Of a stretch of DNA of 64,000 nt, positions 26,797-35,106 are shown one piece after another. Source of the stretch: Robertkochia aurantiaca (GTDB lineage: Bacteria; Bacteroidota; Bacteroidia; Flavobacteriales; Flavobacteriaceae); NCBI RefSeq assembly GCF_020166495.1, contig NZ_JAINZS010000005.1, positions 124,001-188,000 of the forward strand, read 5' to 3'. The position numbers and the translations under genes are program-made. The notes beneath the pieces were generated by a model. It did no database searches and was not told the origin of the DNA. It was given only the letters and a program-made list of their open reading frames with translations. The first letter of the stretch is position 1. Every line of letters starts with the position of its first letter.

Positions 26797-27336
26797 TTAC
26801 GAAGTTGTTTTTATTTGATTTGCCAGCTGTAATATTTTTTCAATGGTTCCCGGTATGGCTTCCTGTACTGCATCACTTAACGCAACAGACATGGGTACCA
26901 CCTTTTCAATGCTTATGGTGAAGAGATGAATATCAGGCACTTTTTCCATCAGATATACCGCTTCGACCATGTCTTTCAGTCCCAGGTCATGAACACTCAG
27001 GGCAGAAGGAAAATCTGAAGCAAACCTCGGCCTGAGCTGGCTAACCGTACCCGAGGGTTTTCCGTCAAGGGTGGCATCGACAAAGATGATATGGCGATAG
27101 GCTTCAAAGTAATTCAGCAAAAGAAAACCTCCCGTACCTCCATCGAGTATATCGAGGTAAGAGGGCAAGGTACCCCTGGCCATTTCCTGTATGAGTTGCG
27201 GACCTACCCCCTCATCACCCATTAGATAGTTTCCGATCCCGAGAATAAGAATCTGACCTGCCTTGTCCTTTTCGAAAAAGAACGCGTCATTACTGGTAGC
27301 GGTTGGTTTTTGAGATCTTTCGGGTATCATGATCAC
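26797..27336 (-). CDS. Hydrogenase maturation endopeptidase (HyaD/HupD/HoxM type)
   Basis: 179 residues. It starts with about 25 variable residues, then ILGIGNYLMGDEGVGPQL, the signature of the nickel-dependent HybD-like proteases; the Glu of DEG, the Asp of IFVDAT and the His of LSVHDLG are the expected nickel-sensing ligands. The enzyme removes the C-terminal extension of the large subunit after nickel insertion. Target: the 20-residue tail behind DPCxxCxxH in the gene two positions upstream. Its ATG overlaps the end of the cytochrome b gene by four bases. Confidence 0.94.
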   Translation of the reverse strand: MIMIPERSQKPTATSNDAFFFEKDKAGQILILGIGNYLMGDEGVGPQLIQEMARGTLPSYLDILDGGTGGFLLLNYFEAYRHIIFVDATLDGKPSGTVSQLRPRFASDFPSALSVHDLGLKDMVEAVYLMEKVPDIHLFTISIEKVVPMSVALSDAVQEAIPGTIEKILQLANQIKTTS

Positions 27337-28109
27337 ACGATTATTTCGTCTTCCTTAGGGTTATCTTCCGGCTTTGATTCTGAAGGTTGCTCTGATTTTT
27401 CCTTTGTATTCCCGGGTGTCTTTTTAAGCCTGTCTTCACGAATGAACTTGTAGCCGCCGAACATCGATGAAACCTCACCTCTTCCTTCGAGCCAGTCGTG
27501 ATAGAATACCAGGTAAACATGCACGATAGTAAAGAAAATGAAGAACCAGGTCGCTATATGATGAACTTTTCTTACCGCAAAATCTCCACCCAGCAAGGGA
27601 ACCACCCAGGCGAACAGATCGGGTAGAAACCAGTCTGAATTATCTGCATACAGGGCAAAACCGGTAAATACCTGTACCAGCGCCAAAACAAACAGCGCGA
27701 TGTAAGACAGTGATGCCACCATATTATGGCCAACGCTTATGTTTCGTATATCGTGAACCTTTTCATTCTGCAATAAAATATCGATGCGCAATACATGCAG
27801 AATATTATTCCATCGCTTTTTGCTAAAAGGCAGGAATGCTTTCCAGCTTGCATATTTATTACCCGCAAAGGCCCAGTAGATACGCAGTAACATATTAAAG
27901 AAGAAAACATAGGCGGTCGCAAAATGAATGAATCGAACCGTTCCGAACCAATATGATTCACTGGCTTCGGCATTTGACAGGATGGCTACCGGATCGGCGA
28001 TAATAAAACCGGTGATCGCCAGCACCAGGATACACAGGGCATTGATCCAGTGAAAGATGCGCACGGGCAGCTCCCAGACATATACTCTTTTAAAATTCCT
28101 GCTTTCCAT
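27333..28109 (-). CDS. [NiFe] hydrogenase b-type cytochrome subunit (HyaC/HupC-like)
   Basis: 258 residues with four membrane segments (starting FHWINALCILVLAITGF, then a second near residue 60, a third near residue 130, a fourth near residue 190). His residues in the first segment (FHW), FIHFATAY, and HHIATWFF are the expected heme b ligands. It anchors the hydrogenase to the inner membrane and passes electrons from H2 to the quinone pool. The last 35 residues are a charged, Pro/Glu/Lys-rich tail (about 225-258) not needed in HyaC. It is 13 bases downstream of the large subunit. Confidence 0.94.
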   Translation of the reverse strand: MESRNFKRVYVWELPVRIFHWINALCILVLAITGFIIADPVAILSNAEASESYWFGTVRFIHFATAYVFFFNMLLRIYWAFAGNKYASWKAFLPFSKKRWNNILHVLRIDILLQNEKVHDIRNISVGHNMVASLSYIALFVLALVQVFTGFALYADNSDWFLPDLFAWVVPLLGGDFAVRKVHHIATWFFIFFTIVHVYLVFYHDWLEGRGEVSSMFGGYKFIREDRLKKTPGNTKEKSEQPSESKPEDNPKEDEIIV

Positions 28110-28122
28110 ATCTTTTTATTTA

Positions 28123-29856
28123 TCAGATGTCACAGCTGGAAAGGTTACTAACCCTTGAAAGGTGTTTGCCATGTTCATCATAAAGGTGAACCGCACAAGC
28201 TATACAGGGGTCGAAGGAATGTATGGTCCTTATGATCTCCAGCGGCAATTCAGGATCGGCAACCGGGGTTCCGATGAGCGTTGATTCATAAGCCGACATC
28301 TGCCCCTTCGGATCGCGCGGAGAGGCATTCCAGGTCGAAGGAACCACCAGTTGGTAGTTCTCCGTCTTTCCGTCTTTGATCTTGATCCAGTGCCCCAGTG
28401 CTCCCCGTGGTGCTTCACAAAATCCCACTCCCTTACATTCTGCATCCCAGGATTCGGGCTCCCATTTGTCGGTATTAGCCATGCGGGTATCGCCGTTCTT
28501 GATATTCCTGAGTAAAGTGTCATAGAACTCCATCGTCCAGTTGGCCACCAGTTGTGTTTCTATTCCTCTGGCAGCCGTTCTTCCCAATGTTGAGAACAAA
28601 GCGTCTACCGGCACATCGAGTTGCTTTAATGAGGCATCGACTATTTCCTTGATCTCTTTGTTATCTCTGGCATATCCCACCAGCAGTCGTGACAAAGGCC
28701 CTACCTCCATCGGTTTTCCGCGCCATCTTGGCGTTTTGATAAAACTGTATCGGGTTGAAACGTCCAGTTCTTCATAAGGCGGTTCGGGTCCGGTATAGTT
28801 GATCTTTGTTTCGCCTTCCCATGGGTGCCGGCTGCTGTCTTTACCCTCAGCATACTGGTCATACCAGGAATTATTCACGAATTCGCTTATATCATCATTC
28901 CGATGATTCACATCATACACCTTGCTCAGGTCGCGGTCGAGTATTACTCCCTGGGGGAATTTAAAACTCGTAGGATCGTTATAACCGTTTACCGGCAGAT
29001 CCCCATATGCCATATAGTTCCCAAAACCCTTACCAATAGCGCCCCAGTCTTTGTAAAAGGAAGCTATGGCCATAAGGTCGGGTATGTATACTTTTTCGAT
29101 GAATTCTTTACCTTCCTCCAGCAGACGGCCTACATAGGCCAGTCGCTCTGCGTTCAGACCACCGGGACTTTCAGTATTGATGGCGCAGGCCATTCCGCCT
29201 ACCAGGTAGTTCGGGTGGGGGTTCTTTCCGCCGAAGATGGTATGCACCTTCACGATCTCCTTCTGCCATTCCAGCGCTTCAAGATAATGTGCAACAGCCA
29301 GGAGGTTTACCTCAGGCGGTAACTTCATCTGGGGGTGACCCCAGTAGCCATTGGCAAAAATTCCCAGTTGTCCGCTTTCAACAAATCGGGTGATCTTTTT
29401 CTTCACATCATTGAAGTATCCCGGGGAGCTCTTGGGCCAGTCAGAAATAGACTGAGCCAGTTCAGATGTGGCTTTGGGATCTGCTTTTATGGCATTGACC
29501 ACATCAACCCAGTCAAGAGCGTGCAGATGATAGAAGTGTACCGTATGGTCATGCATGTACAGCGCCCCCTGCATGATATTACGCACCATTTCTGCATTGG
29601 GGGGAACAGCCACTCCTATCGCATCTTCGACCGAACGTACCGAAGCCAGTGCATGTATGGTGGTACACACTCCGCAGGCCCGCTGTACAAAAGCCCAAAC
29701 GTCTCTGGGATCTCTTCCTCTTACGATATTTTCAAGACCTCTGACCATAGGGCTGGAGCTGTAGGCATCGGTGATTTTTCCATCTTTGACCGAAACCTCG
29801 ATACGCAGGTGGCCTTCAATTCTCGTAACCGGATCTACTACTATTCTTTTAGACAT
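28123..29856 (-). CDS. [NiFe] hydrogenase large subunit (group 1 uptake)
   Basis: 577 residues, carrying the NiFe active site that splits H2. The N-terminal ligand motif RACGVCTTIH has Cys61 and Cys64; the C-terminal motif DPCIACAVH has Cys551 and Cys554. Twenty residues follow the final His557 and should be cut off by the neighbouring endopeptidase during maturation. VDPVTRIEGHLRIE opens the protein, as usual. It is exported as a complex with the Tat-bearing small subunit and works on the periplasmic face. Twelve bases separate it from the small-subunit gene. Confidence 0.97.
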   Translation of the reverse strand: MSKRIVVDPVTRIEGHLRIEVSVKDGKITDAYSSSPMVRGLENIVRGRDPRDVWAFVQRACGVCTTIHALASVRSVEDAIGVAVPPNAEMVRNIMQGALYMHDHTVHFYHLHALDWVDVVNAIKADPKATSELAQSISDWPKSSPGYFNDVKKKITRFVESGQLGIFANGYWGHPQMKLPPEVNLLAVAHYLEALEWQKEIVKVHTIFGGKNPHPNYLVGGMACAINTESPGGLNAERLAYVGRLLEEGKEFIEKVYIPDLMAIASFYKDWGAIGKGFGNYMAYGDLPVNGYNDPTSFKFPQGVILDRDLSKVYDVNHRNDDISEFVNNSWYDQYAEGKDSSRHPWEGETKINYTGPEPPYEELDVSTRYSFIKTPRWRGKPMEVGPLSRLLVGYARDNKEIKEIVDASLKQLDVPVDALFSTLGRTAARGIETQLVANWTMEFYDTLLRNIKNGDTRMANTDKWEPESWDAECKGVGFCEAPRGALGHWIKIKDGKTENYQLVVPSTWNASPRDPKGQMSAYESTLIGTPVADPELPLEIIRTIHSFDPCIACAVHLYDEHGKHLSRVSNLSSCDI

Positions 29857-29868
29857 GATGGTATGTTT

Positions 29869-30990
29869 TTAATCGTCAAGTTGTTTTTCGTTATCCCGGC
29901 CCCTGCTGTTTCGGTCTTTGAGTTCTTTCCTTTTGGAAACATTGGCTGCGATGGCATGAGCGGCAATTCCTCCTGCCAGAACACCGGCTGCAACCTTTCC
30001 TATAGTATCTGCACTGCTTTCGATCCCAAAACCTCCGAGGCTTGTAAGCCTCTCGTAAAATGGTCCGTTATCCCAGAAATCCTCTTCGCTGCAACCTATA
30101 CAACCATGACCCGACTGAATGGGAAAGCTGACCCCGTTATTCCACCTGATGGTTCCGCAGGCATTATAGGTCATGGGGCCGCGACAGCCCACTTTATAGA
30201 GGCAGTAACCCTCTTTTGCGTTCTCATCGTCAAAGCTCTCTGCGAACAATCCGGCATCATAGTAAGGACGGCGATAGCAGGAATCGTGTACCCTCTTGGC
30301 ATAAAAAGCCTTAGGCCTGCCCAGGCCATCTAACTCGGGTAATCGGTCAAAGGTGATCATATGAACAATGATCCCGGCCATTACTTCCCCTATGGGAGGG
30401 CATCCCGGTACTCTGATGATGGGTTTGTCTTTGATGATTTTATGAATCGGTGTAGCTTCAGTAGGATTCGGATAAGCTGCCTGTACACAACCGTTGGAGG
30501 CGCAGCTTCCCCAGGCTATGATCGCCTTGGCTCCTTTGGCCGACTCTAACAGCAGTTCCCTGGCCGATCTGCCGGCTATACAACAATAACCGTCATTGGC
30601 CATGGGTACTGAACCCTCGACACATAAAATATAATCACCATGGTATTTTTCCATGGTCTCGTGTTTTGCGGCTTCTGCCTGGTGGCCCGAAGCAGCCATC
30701 AGGGTCAAGGTATAATCAAGGGAAATCTTGTTGAGTATAATATCAGATACGATAGGGTGATCTGAACGAATGAACGATTCGCTGCAACAGGTGCATTCCT
30801 GAAAGTGTTCCCAGATCACGGGTACCCGATAGGTCGTTTCCAATGACTTGACCACCTGGCCGATCATCGATGTCTCTACGCCCATATATGCCGCGATATA
30901 GGTGGCGAACTTCATAAAGTCCCGTCTGCTGTAACCTTGTTTTATGATACTCTCATAATAGGTCTCACGGGTGTCGGTCTTTGTTGCCAT
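29869..30990 (-). CDS. [NiFe] hydrogenase small subunit, oxygen-tolerant type
   Basis: 373 residues. A Tat signal (SRRDFMK, residues 21-27) precedes a short hydrophobic stretch. The proximal FeS site has all six cysteines of oxygen-tolerant group 1d enzymes: Cys66, 68, 69 in [10 protein letters not shown], Cys163 and Cys168 in [10 protein letters not shown], and Cys197 in VPGCPP. The two extra ones (68 and 168) are glycine in oxygen-sensitive relatives. Medial and distal cluster ligands are in [18 protein letters not shown] and [10 protein letters not shown]-terminal membrane anchor (about 325-350) and a charged tail follow. It is the first gene of the operon; the divergent promoter is at 31041-31114. 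Confidence 0.97.
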   Translation of the reverse strand: MATKTDTRETYYESIIKQGYSRRDFMKFATYIAAYMGVETSMIGQVVKSLETTYRVPVIWEHFQECTCCSESFIRSDHPIVSDIILNKISLDYTLTLMAASGHQAEAAKHETMEKYHGDYILCVEGSVPMANDGYCCIAGRSARELLLESAKGAKAIIAWGSCASNGCVQAAYPNPTEATPIHKIIKDKPIIRVPGCPPIGEVMAGIIVHMITFDRLPELDGLGRPKAFYAKRVHDSCYRRPYYDAGLFAESFDDENAKEGYCLYKVGCRGPMTYNACGTIRWNNGVSFPIQSGHGCIGCSEEDFWDNGPFYERLTSLGGFGIESSADTIGKVAAGVLAGGIAAHAIAANVSKRKELKDRNSRGRDNEKQLDD

Positions 30991-31040
30991 GATGATTGAT
31001 TTTTTCTTCTTTGGTAAATACAGTATGCACTAAAACAACC

Positions 31041-31114
31041 TAAAACTATCAAATCAAAATCGTTAAAATGCTGATAATTATCATGTTATTAACCGCGAAT
31101 AGTGAGTAAAATTG
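31041..31114. promoter_or_regulatory. Divergent hydrogenase promoters sharing one FNR/CRP-like palindrome
   Basis: CTGATAATTATCAT at 31071-31084 contains the perfect 12-base palindrome TGATAATTATCA, of TGAT-N4-ATCA form. On the plus strand TAAAATTG (31107-31114) and on the minus strand TAGTTTTA (31048 down to 31041) each match TAnnTTTG at five of six positions. Each box starts exactly 36 bases from the start of the palindrome read in its own direction. One bound dimer could thus activate both the structural operon and hypABC. No TTG -33 element is evident. Confidence 0.55.
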
Positions 31115-31149
31115 AATAACAGGAAATTTTTATTAACAGATCTGTAATT

Positions 31150-31491
31150 ATGCATGAATTATCGGTAGCCATGGGGATCGTCAGGATCGCAGAAGCTGAA
31201 CTCAGGAATTCAGGTGCAGGGAAGATCGATAAGATCGAACTGCAGATAGGTACCCTGGCTGGTATTGAATTCGAGGCATTGGATTTTGTCTGGCCGATGG
31301 CCGTGAGAAATACAGTGCTGGAAGGTGCCGAAAGAGAACTCGAGATCATTACTGCCTGCGGAAAATGCCTGGAGTGTGATCACGAATACGAAATGCAAAA
31401 ATTATACGATCCTTGTCCGCTCTGCCGGAGTAACCTCAGGGGGATCATCAGGGGGCGGGAATTAAGGGTAAAGGCCCTCGAAGTAACTTAA
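31150..31491 (+). CDS. hypA: Hydrogenase nickel incorporation protein HypA
   Basis: 113 residues. HypA delivers nickel to the large-subunit precursor together with HypB. It begins MHELSVA, where His2 is the nickel ligand, and carries a zinc site of two pairs, CGKCLEC and CPLC (about residues 74-98). First gene of the plus-strand hyp operon, 66 bases downstream of the shared palindrome; hypB follows after 11 bases. Cytoplasmic. Confidence 0.95.
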   Translation: MHELSVAMGIVRIAEAELRNSGAGKIDKIELQIGTLAGIEFEALDFVWPMAVRNTVLEGAERELEIITACGKCLECDHEYEMQKLYDPCPLCRSNLRGIIRGRELRVKALEVT

Positions 31492-31502
31492 ATAATATCG
31501 AT

Positions 31503-32405
31503 ATGTGCGGAACATGCGGCTGCGGAGGAGACGGGAATCATATGCACCTGGTCACCCCGAAACAAAGTAAGGATCTGAAATCAGATCAAATGCCCGCCAA
31601 AGGCAGGGCTAATGATCAAATCAATGGTCATGAGCACCACCATCACGCTCACCACCATGATCATGTGCACGACGGTCATCATCATGATCATCATCATGAC
31701 CACCATGGGCATTCACATCATCATGATCATGATCACAAAAAAAAGGTGATCGAAGTCGAACAGGATGTATTGCATCATAATGAACTCATGGCAGCAAGAA
31801 ACCGTGGTTACTTTGAAGCATTACAGGTAGCAGCTCTGAACCTGGTTAGCTCACCCGGCTCAGGAAAAACGGCCATTCTGGAACACACTCTCAATGCTTT
31901 AAAAGAAGAAATAGCATTTTACGTCATAGAAGGAGACCAGCAAACAGACAACGATGCCAACCGCATCGCGGCTACAGGTACTTCGGTAGTGCAGATCAAC
32001 ACCGGGAAAGGTTGTCACCTTGAAAGCGATATGATCTATGAGGCGGTTCAACAATTGCAGATCAAAACCGGTTCGGTGCTTTTCATTGAAAACGTCGGAA
32101 ACCTGGTCTGCCCTGCCATGTTCAACCTGGGCGAAACCGACAGGGTAGTGATCATCAGCACAACCGAGGGCGTAGACAAGCCCTTGAAATACCCGGATAT
32201 GTTCCTGAGCTCCCAGCTTTGCCTGATCAACAAAACAGACTTGTTATCTTATTTGGATATCGATCTTGCCGAGCTGAAGGAAAACGCACTGAAGATCAAC
32301 CCGAATCTCAGTTTTATTGAGGTGTCTGCCACAAAAGGAACAGGAATGGAGCAATGGTTCAGCTGGCTGAAAGAAAAGATCAAACAACCTCAAACCCAAA
32401 GCTGA
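31503..32405 (+). CDS. hypB: Hydrogenase nickel incorporation GTPase HypB with His-rich segment
   Basis: 300 residues. The N-terminus MCGTCGCGG holds the high-affinity CxxCGC nickel site. Residues about 41-79 are a run of His with some Asp and Gly, a nickel-storage segment seen in some HypB proteins. The G domain follows with SSPGSGKT (P-loop), IEGDQQTDND, the metal-site Cys/His of GKGCHLES, and NKTDLL as the guanine-specificity motif. GTP hydrolysis drives nickel transfer with HypA. The hypB stop and the hypC start share one base (TGATG). Confidence 0.96.
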   Translation: MCGTCGCGGDGNHMHLVTPKQSKDLKSDQMPAKGRANDQINGHEHHHHAHHHDHVHDGHHHDHHHDHHGHSHHHDHDHKKKVIEVEQDVLHHNELMAARNRGYFEALQVAALNLVSSPGSGKTAILEHTLNALKEEIAFYVIEGDQQTDNDANRIAATGTSVVQINTGKGCHLESDMIYEAVQQLQIKTGSVLFIENVGNLVCPAMFNLGETDRVVIISTTEGVDKPLKYPDMFLSSQLCLINKTDLLSYLDIDLAELKENALKINPNLSFIEVSATKGTGMEQWFSWLKEKIKQPQTQS

Positions 32406-32653
32406 TGTGTCTCGCCATACCCGGAAAACTGATCGCCGTAACCGACCAACTGGATGGTACCTTCAGAATGGGAAATGTATCTTTCGATGGTGTGATTAAA
32501 AATGTAAGCCTGGCTCTGGTACCTGATGCCAGGGTCGGTGATTACCTGATGATACATGTGGGTGCAGCTATAAGTATCGTAGATGAGACAGAGGCGAGAA
32601 AGACCTTTGAGGTGCTGAAACAATTGGGTGAATTAGATGAACTGAATGAGTGA
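32405..32653 (+). CDS. hypC: Hydrogenase maturation chaperone HypC
   Basis: 82 residues starting MCLAIPGKL; Cys2 is the iron-unit ligand and must be N-terminal, which fixes the start at 32405 although the frame is open from 32354. The ATG overlaps the hypB stop by one base. HypC carries the Fe(CN)2CO unit from HypD to the large-subunit precursor; its usual core (GNVSFDGVIKNVSLALVPDARVGDY, shared in pieces with the family) is present. Its last codons overlap the next gene by eight bases. Confidence 0.95.
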   Translation: MCLAIPGKLIAVTDQLDGTFRMGNVSFDGVIKNVSLALVPDARVGDYLMIHVGAAISIVDETEARKTFEVLKQLGELDELNE

Positions 32654-33326
32654 TTATACCCGCAGTGTGATGCCATATTTTGAACTATCGAAAACAGACC
32701 AAAATTTTCCTCCTGCACATTTTGCAGATCACGAAGGAATGCTTGCTGTCGGAGGAAATATGAGCAAAGAATTACTGCTCAAAGCATACGCCCAGGGCAT
32801 CTACTACTGGCATCACCCCATGAAATATGTGAAATGGTGGTCACCTGATCCACGAATCATCCTTCGCCTGCCGGTTCAGCAGAAAAAGAACGGCAGTTCG
32901 ATCAGGGTGGAACAATTACTAACAACTGAGAAATTTGATTCAGTTCTTGATCATTACGAATCACTGAATCACAAAACCGCTGCCGTTGATTGGAACTGGC
33001 TGCCGGCCAGGATGAGAAGAATATTCAGCGCCTTATTTAAGGAGCAACAGGTTTATGCCTATGGATTTTACCGGGAAAATGAGCTGAGAGGTGGTCTTTT
33101 CGGTTATGCGAATGGCGAAGTTTTTATGGGCGAGTATCTCTGGGCAACTTCGGTCAATGAGCGGCTTTCAGGACTTACAGTGGTCACTGAATTACTTGCG
33201 AAACAAGGTTTTACCCTTATCGATATGCACAAGCCAGGTTTTTATTGTGACCGGCTTTGCTGCGAGGAAATGTCACGACTGGAATTCACCAGCCTTTGTA
33301 AACGTCAAAATACAGCAAAGCCATGA
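32646..33326 (+). CDS. aat: Divergent leucyl/phenylalanyl-tRNA-protein transferase-like protein (Aat family)
   Basis: 226 residues. The Aat core is recognisable: FPPAHFADHEGMLAVGG, the hallmark WWSPDPR (about residues 66-72), a GGLFGYANGEVFMGE block and MSRLEF near the end. Aat adds Leu or Phe to N-terminal Arg/Lys of proteins for ClpS/ClpAP degradation. The usual GESMFS stretch reads GEYLWATS here, and the region before it is also unusual, so activity or specificity may differ. The start at 32646 overlaps hypC by eight bases; a second ATG at 32670 is possible. It is embedded in the hyp operon and overlaps the following TPR gene by four bases. Confidence 0.8.
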   Translation: MSDYTRSVMPYFELSKTDQNFPPAHFADHEGMLAVGGNMSKELLLKAYAQGIYYWHHPMKYVKWWSPDPRIILRLPVQQKKNGSSIRVEQLLTTEKFDSVLDHYESLNHKTAAVDWNWLPARMRRIFSALFKEQQVYAYGFYRENELRGGLFGYANGEVFMGEYLWATSVNERLSGLTVVTELLAKQGFTLIDMHKPGFYCDRLCCEEMSRLEFTSLCKRQNTAKP

Positions 33327-35017
33327 GACACTATAAAACCGATGATTCCGGTCAATTAAAAGACATGGAGAGAACACTTGCCGATGCCGGAACCCCTGTG
33401 GAAAAAATAGGATTGTTGCAACTGGAAGCAAAGCGATTAAAAGAGAAAGGAAACAGAGAAGCTGCCATCCATTGCTTGCTGCTGGCTCTCGATCTGTCGG
33501 AAAAATCGGAAAGCCCTGTTACCGATAGCATAGCAGGGGTGCACAACAACCTTGCCTTGATCTACCGTGCAGATGAACCTGATAAAAGTTTGAAACATTT
33601 TAAGGCCTCCCTGAAAATTATCGAAAATGAAACAGCCCAACACCCTGATCAAAGCCTTCGTCTGGCTCACCTGAATTACAACCTGGCAGAACTGTATTTT
33701 GAGAAACATGATCATTACCGGGCTAAAAAGCATTATAAAAAGGCGATTGAAGAATACAGCCGGCATAAAAAGGAAGCATTTAGGGCTTCGATGGCGAGAT
33801 CCCACTATCAGCTGGGGATGATCTATTATCAGGAACATCTGCTATTCGACGCCAGGCTTCATTTCACCAAAGCCATTGAAATTTTGCGGGCTTTGGCCGA
33901 ATCAGACAGCTTCAAATACAGTCCGTTTCTCGCCGCAGCCCTGAACAATCTCGCCAGCGTCTTTCTGGGCATCCCGTCTTATGAGAAGGCTGTCAATGCA
34001 TTGACCGAAGCCGGAGATCTCTACCAATATTTAAGCCGGCATGACAGGTCTTATCTGTCTTTCACACTGAATAATCTGAACAGTCTTGCGGTTGCATATG
34101 CTAAAAGGGGTGACTACCATAATGCCCTGGAAAAGGGTTTACAACTTTGCTCTGAGTATGAAAATTTATTCCAGGAGAAACCTGAAAAGTTTACACACTA
34201 CCTGGCAACGGCCTGGCATAACTGCGGAGTATATGCTCTTGAGCTCAAAGCAGCTTCGAAAGCTGTCAAATTCTTCGGAAAGGCACTGGAGCTCCGCAGA
34301 CCGCTTTGTTCACATGCCCCGGTCGAATTCACCCCCGATACGGTTTCCACCCTGCTGAATAAACTGGAAGGCCTTCAGATACTATGGGAAGACAGTCTGG
34401 AGCCTGCTTTGATCACAGAATCACAAGAACTGCTGGAAGAGGCCAGGTTGAGATTAGCGAAGCTTTCACAGGAACATCCCGCTGTGAAGAACATGCAGAA
34501 CGATTGTGATTATTACGCCGATAGGTTTCAGCAGGCAGACACAGGTGAACTGGCATTCAGCTCCCGGCAAAAGAAAATTCAACCCCTGCAGACTGAGATA
34601 CATTCGACTCTTGTTGCCGAAGATAAAATACCTTTCCAGCAGACTATCGTCGATCTGCTAGAAGTTTTTCACCGGCAGTATCCTGATAATACCCGCGGAC
34701 AAACAGAATTGATCCATGCCTATAACGACCTGAGCTGGTATCTTATGCGTACCGGAAAGCTGAAGGATGCAGCTGCTTTCCTCTCAAAAGCGAAAGAAAA
34801 CGGAGGAAGCGACTTTCCCGAAGTTCGCTGCAATGAAGCCCATCTTGCATTGCTGAATCAACAAACAACCGAAGCACTGCAAGCATACCGAAGGTTGGCA
34901 GAAAATGGCCGAAACCCGGAAGCCACAGAAATGATCAACAAAGACCTTAAAAAACTAAGGGAAGAAGGAGTCATTCCGGCAGAATTTCCATCTCCCTTTC
35001 AGAACTCATCATCATAA
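33323..35017 (+). CDS. Cytoplasmic tetratricopeptide-repeat protein at the end of the hyp operon
   Basis: 564 residues without a signal peptide. Many helical pairs of TPR type can be seen: VHNNLALIYR, LNYNLAELYFEKHDHYRAKKHYKKAIEEY in parts, LAAALNNLASVFL, YALELKAASKAVKFFGKALELR, and a C-terminal set (AYNDLSWYLMRTGKLKDAAAFLSKAK). The spacing resembles kinesin-light-chain type TPRs in the first 340 residues, then a less regular linker, then more repeats. It starts inside the last codons of the aat-like gene (four-base overlap), so the two are translationally coupled. Probably a protein-interaction scaffold; no catalytic motif. No known hydrogenase factor of this type comes to mind. Confidence 0.85.
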   Translation: MRHYKTDDSGQLKDMERTLADAGTPVEKIGLLQLEAKRLKEKGNREAAIHCLLLALDLSEKSESPVTDSIAGVHNNLALIYRADEPDKSLKHFKASLKIIENETAQHPDQSLRLAHLNYNLAELYFEKHDHYRAKKHYKKAIEEYSRHKKEAFRASMARSHYQLGMIYYQEHLLFDARLHFTKAIEILRALAESDSFKYSPFLAAALNNLASVFLGIPSYEKAVNALTEAGDLYQYLSRHDRSYLSFTLNNLNSLAVAYAKRGDYHNALEKGLQLCSEYENLFQEKPEKFTHYLATAWHNCGVYALELKAASKAVKFFGKALELRRPLCSHAPVEFTPDTVSTLLNKLEGLQILWEDSLEPALITESQELLEEARLRLAKLSQEHPAVKNMQNDCDYYADRFQQADTGELAFSSRQKKIQPLQTEIHSTLVAEDKIPFQQTIVDLLEVFHRQYPDNTRGQTELIHAYNDLSWYLMRTGKLKDAAAFLSKAKENGGSDFPEVRCNEAHLALLNQQTTEALQAYRRLAENGRNPEATEMINKDLKKLREEGVIPAEFPSPFQNSSS

Positions 35018-35106
35018 GCGGCAGGGTACGCCAAAAGATATTTTAACTTTTTTTTAATGCCCGGAGCGCAGCATTATCACCAAATTAGAGGTTAAAATAA
35101 ATAACC

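Noticed and set aside
29335..30333. Long plus-strand open frame (332 codons) antisense to the hydrogenase subunits
   Set aside because: It lies opposite two clear hydrogenase genes, its translation has no domain-like pattern, and it has a Cys- and His-rich composition typical of antisense frames.
31626..31740. CAT/CAC-rich DNA as a separate tandem repeat element
   Set aside because: It is fully explained by the His-rich coding segment of HypB.
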